Source: Candidatus Pacearchaeota archaeon
GTDB lineage: Bacteria; Patescibacteriota; Minisyncoccia; Minisyncoccales; Minisyncoccaceae
Assembly (NCBI GenBank): GCA_035404185.1
Contig: DAONGN010000001.1
Span: 310,001 to 374,000, forward strand
DNA: 64,000 nucleotides
Direction of reading: 5' to 3'
Positions 14,947 through 22,239 of this stretch are shown here, piece by piece (positions within the stretch are counted from its first letter, which is position 1; each line of letters opens with the position of its first letter). The notes beneath the pieces were generated by a model. It was not told the DNA's origin and ran no database searches. It saw nothing but the letters and a program-made list of their open reading frames with translations. Both the position numbers and the translations under genes were made by a program.

Positions 14947-16248
14947 ATGATTAATTTAAATGAGGTAGAATTATTAATATTTGATTTTGATGGAACCATC
15001 TTTCAAACTATAAAACCAGAGATTGAGGCTGTAAAAAGAGCCTTTTCCGAGCTTGGCTTGAATCTTGATAATATTGAAGAAAAGGTAAGGGGATATATAG
15101 GAAAAACATCGGAAGAGGCATATAAGTCTATTCTGCCACCGGACAAAGATTTAAAATGGGAAGAATTGACGGAAAAAGTGAGAATGTATCGCCATTCCAC
15201 GATTTTAGAATACGGAGAGGTATTTCCTGATGTTGCAAAAACCTTGCAAACGCTTAAAGAAAGAGGATATAAGATAGTGCTATATTCAAACGCATCTGCC
15301 AATTATTTCAAAGAGGTCGTCTCGTTTTTAAATATCGGAAAGTTTTTTGATTATACGGAGTGTATGGAAGAGAATAATTTAACGAAGGCCGAATTAATTA
15401 AGAAAATCAGGACAAGATTTGCAGAATTAAATGCCGCTGTTGTCGGAGATAGAATTCATGATATAGAGGCGGCAAAAGAGAATAGTATTATTTCTGTTGG
15501 AGCGCTGTACGGCTACAATAAAGAAGAGGCTCAAAAGGCGGATTTGACCATAAGTAAATTTACCGATTTATTAACCATTTTTGACAGAAAAAAACCGATA
15601 TTCGAAACGATATTAAAAGAGATTAATAAAAGAAAGAACGGGAACAAGTCCTTTGTGGTGGGGATAAGCGGAATCGACACATCCGGCAAAACAGAGTTCG
15701 CCGAAGCATTCTGCCAGTTTTTAATTTCTAAAGAATTCAAAGTCCAGGTAATTAATTTGGATGATTTTCACAACCCCAAAGCGATAAGGTCATCGGGAGA
15801 CAATCAAGTAGATAATTATTACAATAAGGGTTTTGATATTAAGACAATCGTTGAAAAGCTATTAATGCCTATTAGTAAAAATAGTAATTTTTCTATAAAA
15901 TTAACGTTATTGAATTTGCATACCGATGAATATGAAACTGAGAAAGATTTTTCTTTTGACAAAGACACGATAGTTATCTTTGAGGGAGTCTTTTTATTTA
16001 GAGAAGAATTGTCTCCTTATATTGATTATAAAATTTTTATAGATATTCCTTTTGAAGAAAGCAAGAATAGGGCAGTAGTCAGAGATGTACCAATTTTTGG
16101 AGAGGAAATTATCAAAAAGTATGATGAGAAATACCTGCCAGCTCAAAAGAAATATTTAGAAGAATACCCTCCTATAGAGGTGGCTGATATTGTAATCGAT
16201 AATGTTAATTGGGAATATCCCAAGATAATACATATCTCTAAATGCTAA
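14947..16248 (+). CDS. HAD phosphatase fused to a uridine-kinase-like P-loop kinase
   Basis: 433 residues. Domain 1 (about 1-215) is a haloacid-dehalogenase phosphatase with LIFDFDGTIF (motif I), YSNAS (motif II) and VVGDRIHDIEAA (motif IV). Domain 2 (about 230-433) is a P-loop kinase with GISGIDTSGKTEFA, then INLDDFHNP and a late IFEGVFLFREEL, in the style of uridine kinase or phosphoribulokinase. The fusion suggests linked removal and addition of phosphate on a small sugar or nucleoside, but the substrate is not evident. G+C rises in the middle of the gene (about 15600-15800), possibly showing mixed origin. Confidence 0.82.
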   Translation: MINLNEVELLIFDFDGTIFQTIKPEIEAVKRAFSELGLNLDNIEEKVRGYIGKTSEEAYKSILPPDKDLKWEELTEKVRMYRHSTILEYGEVFPDVAKTLQTLKERGYKIVLYSNASANYFKEVVSFLNIGKFFDYTECMEENNLTKAELIKKIRTRFAELNAAVVGDRIHDIEAAKENSIISVGALYGYNKEEAQKADLTISKFTDLLTIFDRKKPIFETILKEINKRKNGNKSFVVGISGIDTSGKTEFAEAFCQFLISKEFKVQVINLDDFHNPKAIRSSGDNQVDNYYNKGFDIKTIVEKLLMPISKNSNFSIKLTLLNLHTDEYETEKDFSFDKDTIVIFEGVFLFREELSPYIDYKIFIDIPFEESKNRAVVRDVPIFGEEIIKKYDEKYLPAQKKYLEEYPPIEVADIVIDNVNWEYPKIIHISKC

Positions 16249-16264
16249 GAGCTTAAACGCAAAA

Positions 16265-16294
16265 AGGTTCCAAGTTTGTTCCACCTCCCGAGCA
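16265..16294 (+). repeat. Boundary repeat, tRNA-3'-end-like
   Basis: GGTTCCAAGTTTGTTCC then ACCTCCCGAGCA. This is the last copy I can find. No terminator hairpin follows it, and the sigma-factor gene begins 60 bases on. Confidence 0.8.
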
Positions 16295-16335
16295 TTAAGA
16301 AATATATCATCACTTGGAGTTGTATTAATATATGG

Positions 16336-16341
16336 TATTAT
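16336..16341 (+). promoter_or_regulatory. Possible -10 box TATTAT
   Basis: 13 bases before ATG 16355, so the leader would be about six bases. Confidence 0.4.
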
Positions 16342-16354
16342 GAATGTATAAACC

Positions 16355-16915
16355 ATGGATCAATTAACCGACGAACAAATAGTTAGTGCAATTCTTAATG
16401 GTGAAAAGGACCTATATAGGGAAATTATCAGGCGCTACGAAAAGAAATTATCTCACTATTTGCTTAAATTTTTAAGTGATCGAGACGACATGGAGGATAT
16501 TCTTCAGGTCGTCTTTATTAAGGTATACAAGAATTTATATGGTTTTGATATAAATAAGAAGTTTTCTTCATGGATATATAGGATAGCTCACAACGAAGCA
16601 ATTAATTACCTGAAGAAACGAAGAAACGGAAGAATTTCTTTAGACGATGTGGAGTATAAGCTTATAGACGAGAAAGTTGATGTTGGCGGAGAAGCAGATA
16701 GAATGTTTTTAAAGAAGGACGTAGAAAAAGTTCTTAATGATATGAATATTAAGTATAAAGAGCCCATCGTATTGTTTTATTTTGAGAATATGTCATATGA
16801 TGAAATTAGTGATATTTTGAGAATTCCAAAAAATACCGTTGGAACACTAATTATGAGAGGGAAGAATTCAATAAAAGACAAGTTAGAAGAAATAAATAAA
16901 AAACATGCAAGATGA
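16355..16915 (+). CDS. ECF-type sigma factor
   Basis: 186 residues. Region 2 spans about 20-85 with YLLKFLSDRDDMEDILQ and FSSWIYRIAHNEAINYL. Region 4 spans about 125-180 with EPIVLFYFENMSYDEIS and the helix-turn-helix IPKNTVGTLIMRGKN. Regions 1.1 and 3 are absent, as in extracytoplasmic-function sigma factors. The gene overlaps the next one by 11 bases, which encodes a membrane protein and is the natural candidate for its anti-sigma partner. It may direct the export operon downstream. Confidence 0.9.
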   Translation: MDQLTDEQIVSAILNGEKDLYREIIRRYEKKLSHYLLKFLSDRDDMEDILQVVFIKVYKNLYGFDINKKFSSWIYRIAHNEAINYLKKRRNGRISLDDVEYKLIDEKVDVGGEADRMFLKKDVEKVLNDMNIKYKEPIVLFYFENMSYDEISDILRIPKNTVGTLIMRGKNSIKDKLEEINKKHAR

Positions 16916-17747
16916 AAAGTTAGAAAATTCAATAATGGGAAAGATTAAGTCTGGTCAAGTCAAGCTTAAATCAAAGTATATATTTTTAGCTGAGAAATTA
17001 GGACTAGGAACGGCCTTTACTTTAAGCGTGCTTTTGTCTATTCTTTTCTTTAATTTGATTTTTTTCTATCTTAAGGAAACAGACAACCTTAAATATTTAA
17101 GTTTCGGAAAGTTTGGGATATTTGCTTTTTTAGAATCGTTTCCTTATTTATTGGTGATAGTCTTTATTTTGTTGATTATTCTTTCGGGATATTTATTGAC
17201 CAGAAGTGATGTTTCATATAAGAGGCCATTTGGTTATTTAGCTGTTGGAATGGTAGTTTTAATTATGATTTTTGGTGGATTTTTAACTTATACTAATTTA
17301 GGTCAAAGTATTGAAAAACAGGCTAGAATGGGAAATGAACCAGTAAGAACATTTTTAAAGCCATTAACCGATGTGCGTAATAATGGAATAGCCGGTATTA
17401 TTTTTGAAGAAGGAGATGGTTATTTAATTATTCAAACTCCTCAAGGATTAAGAAGAGTTGAAACGAAGAACGTAGAAGATATTCCTGAAATTGAAAAAGG
17501 ACAATTTATTATTACTGTTGGGAATGGAGGCGAATTTAATTTTACAGCCACGAAGATAAAGATAGTGAATAAAGAAGATATGCCAGCGATAAATAGAGGA
17601 ATTGATTTTAAATTCAAAGACTTTGATAATAAAAATACTAAGTCTATTCCTCCAGATTTATTATATTTTAATGAAGTAGAAAGAGAATGCATTAGACAGT
17701 GTTTTGAATTAAACAAAGGTCCAGACTGCTTTAAGGAATGCCATTAA
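16905..17747 (+). CDS. Membrane protein, putative anti-sigma partner, with twin Cx3C tail
   Basis: 280 residues. A cytoplasmic N-terminus of about 35 residues is followed by three membrane helices (about 37-58, 78-102 and 108-130), an outside-facing domain (about 140-240) and a C-terminus with ERECIRQC and CFKECH, that is C-x3-C-x8-C-x3-C (residues about 260-279). The Cys quartet could form two disulfides or bind metal. The anti-sigma role is inferred from the overlap with the sigma gene and the membrane topology. No known zinc anti-sigma motif is seen near the N-terminus. Confidence 0.65.
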   Translation: MQDEKLENSIMGKIKSGQVKLKSKYIFLAEKLGLGTAFTLSVLLSILFFNLIFFYLKETDNLKYLSFGKFGIFAFLESFPYLLVIVFILLIILSGYLLTRSDVSYKRPFGYLAVGMVVLIMIFGGFLTYTNLGQSIEKQARMGNEPVRTFLKPLTDVRNNGIAGIIFEEGDGYLIIQTPQGLRRVETKNVEDIPEIEKGQFIITVGNGGEFNFTATKIKIVNKEDMPAINRGIDFKFKDFDNKNTKSIPPDLLYFNEVERECIRQCFELNKGPDCFKECH

Positions 17748-17751
17748 TAAT

Positions 17752-17774
17752 AAACCGCCTTTGGGCGGTTTTTT
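17752..17774 (+). terminator. Intrinsic terminator
   Basis: 8-bp stem AAACCGCC / GGCGGTTT, TTTG loop and T run. It closes the sigma and anti-sigma unit. Confidence 0.9.
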
Positions 17775-17833
17775 AATTGAAATAAAAGGTTAGTGGCCTA
17801 GGTAATAAATAGTATAGAATAATAAATTAAAAC

Positions 17834-19627
17834 ATGGCAAAGATCAAAAACATTATTTCAAACACTATAAATCTTTTTTCAAAAATTAAAACTTTTGCAC
17901 TGGGCCACAAGATCCTATCGGTGTTTATTTTGGTTGTTATCGTATCATCACCATTTGTTGTTAACTATTTTTTACCCCACAAAACTACTATTAGCTACGT
18001 AACCCAATCAGTTAAAAAAGGAAACATTAGTGTTTCTGTCTCTGGAACAGGACAAGTCTCTTCATTAAAAGATGTTGATTTGACTGCTGAAGTTTCAGGA
18101 AATATTACAGGTGTCTATGTTATTGGAGGAGAAAAGGTTACCAAAGGAGATGTTCTTTTTAGAATAAATAGTACCGATGGTCAACAAAATGTTAAAAGTG
18201 CCGAGATTGCTTTGGAGAGTGCGGAGTTGGCTTTAGAAGAGATGCAAGAGCCAGTCGATGAATTAACTCTTATTCAGGCGGAAAATGCTCTAACCGATGC
18301 TCAAGAATCAAAAACTAAAACCGAAAGTAATTTAGAAAAATCATATGACGATGGTTTTACAGATGTGTCTAACGCATTTCTTGATTTACCATCAATAGTG
18401 ACTGGAATTTATAGTGTTTTGTTTTCTACAACTGCAAGTTCTAATGGTTGTCAACAAAATATAGATTATTATACGACTGCCATTAATTATTACGAAGGAA
18501 ATGTAACTCAATATAGGGATGATGTATATGATAAATACATAATAGCAAAGAAAAAATACGATGAAGTTCTATCTATTTATAAAACAACCAGTCATTATTC
18601 TGATAAAGAAACTATAGAATCTTTAATTACGCAAACTTACGATGCCACTAAAGCTATTGCTGAGTCAATAAAGAGTTCTACTGATTTTATTGAATATTAT
18701 AAATATATTATGTCAGAAAAACAACAGTCATATAGTTCGGTTGCTACAGCGAATATTTCATCTTTAAGTGGTTATTCAAGTAAGGTCAATAGTCATATTT
18801 CGAGCCTTCTTTCCGCCAAGAGCACCATTGAAGACAGCAAAAATAGTATTATTAGTGCTGAAAGATCAATCAAAGTAAAAGAACTATCTTTGGAAAAAGT
18901 AAAAGAAGGAGCAACTGATTTAGAGATTAGAACTCAAAAATTAGCCGTAGAGGAAAAAGAACAAAATTTGTCTGAGGCTAAAAATACATTAGCAAAATAT
19001 ACTATTACAGCTCCTTTTAGTGGAACTATCTCTACTGTCAATGTTGACAAGGGTGATACTGCAAATTCAGGGACAATAATGGGTTCAATTATTACTCAAG
19101 AAAAGATAGCAACTATTACCTTAAATGAAGTTGATATTGCTAAAGTTAAAGTTGGACAAAAAGTAGATATTACCTTTGATGCTCTTGACGGTGTAACTAT
19201 TCAAGGAGAGGTTGCTGAGGTTGATGCTGTGGGAACAGTGAGTCAAGGAGTTGTTAGTTATGGTGTTCAAATATCATTTGGTACGGATAACGAAAGTATA
19301 AAACCAGGAATGAGTATATCGGCAAATATTATTATTGATTCTGTTTCTGATGTTTTAACTGTTCCAAGTGCCGCAGTCAAAACAGTAGGAGGAAAAAGTT
19401 ATGTTCAGGTTATGAATAGTAGCGGAAAAATAGAAAGAAAAATTGTTGAGACTGGTTTAACTGACGACGCTACGATTGAAATTAAGAGTGGATTATCAGA
19501 GGGTGACAAGGTTGTTACAAGTACCAATAGTGGTAGCGGAACTAAAACAACTACCACCAAAACAACTACCACCACTAATCAGGGAGGACCAGGAGGTGGT
19601 AGTGATATGATGATGCTAACAAGATAG
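17834..19627 (+). CDS. MacA/HlyD-type membrane-fusion protein
   Basis: 597 residues. An N-terminal membrane helix (about 25-48) is followed by a biotinyl-lipoyl-like half (SGNITGVYVIGGEKVTKGD), a very long coiled-coil hairpin (about 110-380), the second lipoyl half (TITAPFSGTIS), a beta-barrel domain and a C-terminal domain. The tail is a Thr/Gly-rich linker ending in Met residues. It should link the ABC transporter encoded next to the outer surface. The hairpin is longer than in typical MacA. In a cell with one membrane the partner beyond the membrane is unclear. Confidence 0.85.
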   Translation: MAKIKNIISNTINLFSKIKTFALGHKILSVFILVVIVSSPFVVNYFLPHKTTISYVTQSVKKGNISVSVSGTGQVSSLKDVDLTAEVSGNITGVYVIGGEKVTKGDVLFRINSTDGQQNVKSAEIALESAELALEEMQEPVDELTLIQAENALTDAQESKTKTESNLEKSYDDGFTDVSNAFLDLPSIVTGIYSVLFSTTASSNGCQQNIDYYTTAINYYEGNVTQYRDDVYDKYIIAKKKYDEVLSIYKTTSHYSDKETIESLITQTYDATKAIAESIKSSTDFIEYYKYIMSEKQQSYSSVATANISSLSGYSSKVNSHISSLLSAKSTIEDSKNSIISAERSIKVKELSLEKVKEGATDLEIRTQKLAVEEKEQNLSEAKNTLAKYTITAPFSGTISTVNVDKGDTANSGTIMGSIITQEKIATITLNEVDIAKVKVGQKVDITFDALDGVTIQGEVAEVDAVGTVSQGVVSYGVQISFGTDNESIKPGMSISANIIIDSVSDVLTVPSAAVKTVGGKSYVQVMNSSGKIERKIVETGLTDDATIEIKSGLSEGDKVVTSTNSGSGTKTTTTKTTTTTNQGGPGGGSDMMMLTR

Positions 19628-19629
19628 AT

Positions 19630-20340
19630 ATGATTAAATGTGATAATATTGTAAAAACATATAAGACGGTCGATACAGAAACAGCTGTTTTAAAAGGAGT
19701 TTCCTTTGAAATAAAAAAAGGGGAGTTCGTTGCTATTATTGGTCCTTCTGGCTCTGGTAAATCAACCTTAATGCATATTTTAGGAACACTAGACAGGCCA
19801 ACATCCGGAAAATATTTTTTAAACGGCAAAGATATGCTTAATTTATCTGATGATGAATTGGCCAAGATTAGATCTCAAAGAATTGGATTTGTTTTTCAAT
19901 CATTTAATCTTTTATCAAGAACTACTGTACTTCGAAATGTCATACTTCCTTTAATTTACGATAGTAGTATTAAAAAGGAAGGCAGAAAAGCAAAAGCTGA
20001 GAAAGCATTACTTTCGGCGGGATTAGATAAAGATAGATGGCATCATTTATCAAGTCAATTATCTGGAGGGCAAATGCAAAGAGTAGCTATTGCAAGAGCT
20101 TTAGTAAATAATCCAGATTTAATTTTGGCTGATGAGCCAACCGGAAATCTCGATTCTAAAACTGGAGACATAGTGCTTGAAACATTTCAAAAATTAAACA
20201 GAGAGTATGGACATACAATTGTTTTGATTACTCACGAGAGATATGTAGCTGACCATGCTGATAGAGTTATTGAATTAAAAGATGGAGTGATAATCGCTGA
20301 TGGAGAAGCTGATAAATCAACATTATTAAAGAATAAATAA
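19630..20340 (+). CDS. MacB/LolD-type ABC transporter ATPase
   Basis: 236 residues. Walker A is [15 protein letters not shown] (about 37-51), the signature [15 protein letters not shown] and Walker [13 protein letters not shown]. The D-loop and H-loop ([14 protein letters not shown]) complete a normal ATPase. Two-base spacing from the membrane-fusion gene and one-base spacing to the permease show an operon. It powers the MacB-like permease at 20342. Confidence 0.93.
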   Translation: MIKCDNIVKTYKTVDTETAVLKGVSFEIKKGEFVAIIGPSGSGKSTLMHILGTLDRPTSGKYFLNGKDMLNLSDDELAKIRSQRIGFVFQSFNLLSRTTVLRNVILPLIYDSSIKKEGRKAKAEKALLSAGLDKDRWHHLSSQLSGGQMQRVAIARALVNNPDLILADEPTGNLDSKTGDIVLETFQKLNREYGHTIVLITHERYVADHADRVIELKDGVIIADGEADKSTLLKNK

Positions 20341-20341
20341 T

Positions 20342-21565
20342 ATGGTATTTACTGATTTAATCGAAGAAGTATATATTTCCCTTTCATCTAATAAATCTAG
20401 GTCAGGATTAACTATTCTAGGAATTGTTATTGGTATCGCTTCGGTCATTACCATGGTTGCGATTGGACAAGGTTCGACCGCTAGCATTGAAAGTAGTATT
20501 CAATCTTTAGGTTCTAATCTTTTAGTAGTTTCCCCTGGATCTTCAAAAAGTTACGGTTCAATGGTGAGGGGTAGTTCTGGTTCAGCGAGTACTTTAACCT
20601 TATCCGACGCAGAAGCAATTAAAAGTGAAATTAATAATTTAAAAGCTGTTGCCTCAGTTATTTCTTCTAGAAAGCAAGTGATATATAAAGGAAACAACAC
20701 TAATACAAGTATTTACGGAATAGATAGTACATATCAAACTGTTAAAAGTTTAGAAATAGCTGTTGGAAGTTTTTTTAATGAAACACAAATAACAAATGTT
20801 GCCAAGGTTGCCGTTTTAGGACCGACAACGAGGGATACTCTTTTTGGAGAAAATGTTGATCCAACCGGATTAAAGATAAAGATAGATGGAATAGAATTCA
20901 CCGTTATCGGAGTGACGACATCGAAAGGAACTTCAGGGATGAATAGTGCTGATGATTTAATATATATTCCCATAACTGTAGCTAAACATTATTTTACTGG
21001 AAATAATTCAGTCTCTAGTATTAACGTCGAGGTTTCTGAGGCTAAATATATGGATACTGCCGAGACAGATATTCAAAATTTATTATTAACTAGACACAAG
21101 ATAGATAGTATTGATTCAGCAGATTTTAGCATTGCTAATCAAGCTGATATTATGAGTACCATGTCTTCAATATCTGGAACATTAACTTTATTATTGGGTG
21201 CTATTGCTGGAATATCCCTATTGGTCGGAGGCATTGGAATCATGAATATGATGTTGACTACTGTAACCGAAAGAACAAGAGAGATAGGTTTAAGAAAATC
21301 ATTAGGTGCTAGAGGTAAGGATATTAATAGTCAGTTTTTAATAGAATCAATTTCCTTGACTTTTATTGGAGGCATCGTTGGAATAATTTTAGGATTAGTA
21401 GCTTCCTACTTGGTTTCTAAGTTTGGGAGCACAGCGACAGTTGTCAGTATCCAGTCAGTTCTTTTATCATTTTTTGTATCAGCAGGGATAGGAATTGTGT
21501 TTGGATATTATCCAGCCCAAAGAGCTTCTAAATTGAATCCAATAGAAGCATTAAGATATGAATAA
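20342..21565 (+). CDS. MacB-like ABC transporter permease
   Basis: 407 residues. A first membrane helix (about 20-40, LTILGIVIGIASVITMVAIG) is followed by a large outside MacB_PCD domain (about 45-265) and a C-terminal FtsX domain with three helices. The motif TERTREIGLRKSLGARGKDI sits in the coupling loop. The protein ends in the usual ASKLNPIEALRYE. It would export a peptide, lipid or toxic compound by a mechanical push, with the membrane-fusion protein as conduit. Confidence 0.9.
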   Translation: MVFTDLIEEVYISLSSNKSRSGLTILGIVIGIASVITMVAIGQGSTASIESSIQSLGSNLLVVSPGSSKSYGSMVRGSSGSASTLTLSDAEAIKSEINNLKAVASVISSRKQVIYKGNNTNTSIYGIDSTYQTVKSLEIAVGSFFNETQITNVAKVAVLGPTTRDTLFGENVDPTGLKIKIDGIEFTVIGVTTSKGTSGMNSADDLIYIPITVAKHYFTGNNSVSSINVEVSEAKYMDTAETDIQNLLLTRHKIDSIDSADFSIANQADIMSTMSSISGTLTLLLGAIAGISLLVGGIGIMNMMLTTVTERTREIGLRKSLGARGKDINSQFLIESISLTFIGGIVGIILGLVASYLVSKFGSTATVVSIQSVLLSFFVSAGIGIVFGYYPAQRASKLNPIEALRYE

Positions 21566-21582
21566 TAAGTATAAATAAAAAA

Positions 21583-22047
21583 ATGAAAAAACAGTATATT
21601 TTAATAATTTTAATAATAATCGTATTAGTAATTGGGGGAGGATTATTTTTCTTTAAGTCTAAACAAGATAATAATTTTAATCCTCAAATGCAAAATATAG
21701 AAGAAGTTACTTTAGATTCTTTGTCTGTTGGTAATTGGGTTTCAGTTGTTGCAGAAAAAAACAATGGTTTATATGTTGCTTCAATGATAATGGCATGTGA
21801 TAGTAAGGATAGTTGTCAAAACGGAAGAACCAATAATCAACCTTCATCGGGGACACCTCCAACAGGTGGGGCTCCAACAGGAGATGTTTCATCAGGGAAT
21901 GCTCCAATAGATAGTAATGCGGGAAATAAAACAATGTTATCGGGAACAATTACGGAAGTTAATATTGATAATATAGTTTTGAGCTTAGATACAGGAGAAA
22001 CAACAACGGTATCTGTTTCTGATTCAACTAGGATTATTAAAAGATAA
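21583..22047 (+). CDS. Membrane-anchored DUF5666-like protein
   Basis: 154 residues. An N-terminal membrane helix (about 4-24) is followed by a domain with LSVGNWVSVVAEKN, a Gly/Pro/Thr-rich linker (about 87-118) and a C-terminal strand unit with GTITEVNIDNIVLSLDTGET that resembles DUF5666. It is the last gene of the export operon, so it may be an exported accessory protein. Two Cys residues (CDSKDSC) could pair. Confidence 0.6.
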   Translation: MKKQYILIILIIIVLVIGGGLFFFKSKQDNNFNPQMQNIEEVTLDSLSVGNWVSVVAEKNNGLYVASMIMACDSKDSCQNGRTNNQPSSGTPPTGGAPTGDVSSGNAPIDSNAGNKTMLSGTITEVNIDNIVLSLDTGETTTVSVSDSTRIIKR

Positions 22048-22061
22048 AATTAAAAATAGAA

Positions 22062-22088
22062 GGCCGGTTTTAAACCGGTCTTTTTGTT
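22062..22088 (+). terminator. Intrinsic terminator
   Basis: GGCCGG / CCGGTC stem extended by A-T pairs, then TTTTT. It closes the export operon. Confidence 0.85.
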
Positions 22089-22150
22089 TTTTTAAAAATA
22101 AAAAAGCTAAATGTGGCTAAATAAGTATTGTTTTATTTCGAAACATATTT

Positions 22151-22156
22151 TATAAT
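22151..22156 (+). promoter_or_regulatory. -10 box TATAAT, leaderless spacing to a short ORF
   Basis: TATAAT, six bases (AAAATA), ATG 22163. The first large gene starts only at 22240. Confidence 0.55.
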
Positions 22157-22162
22157 AAAATA

Positions 22163-22198
22163 ATGATTAAATGTTTACAACTTTATTTATTAGGTTAA
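22163..22198 (+). CDS. Putative 11-residue leader peptide
   Basis: ATG to TAA encodes MIKCLQLYLLG, with four Leu in 11 residues. It begins six bases after a TATAAT, and an intrinsic terminator lies seven bases behind its stop and before the large surface-protein gene. This is the layout of an attenuation leader. It may be chance, as the ORF is very short. Confidence 0.35.
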   Translation: MIKCLQLYLLG

Positions 22199-22204
22199 TA
22201 ATTT

Positions 22205-22228
22205 AACATCTTTTTTGAGATGTTTTTA
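22205..22228 (+). terminator. Intrinsic terminator in the surface-protein leader
   Basis: 7-bp perfect stem AACATCT / AGATGTT, 6-base loop and T run, 11 bases before ATG 22240. Confidence 0.65.
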
Positions 22229-22239
22229 AGATTAGATAT

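Noticed and set aside
2829-16294. The boundary repeats as a CRISPR array
   Set aside because: The copies are separated by whole genes of variable length, not by short unique spacers, and no cas gene is present.
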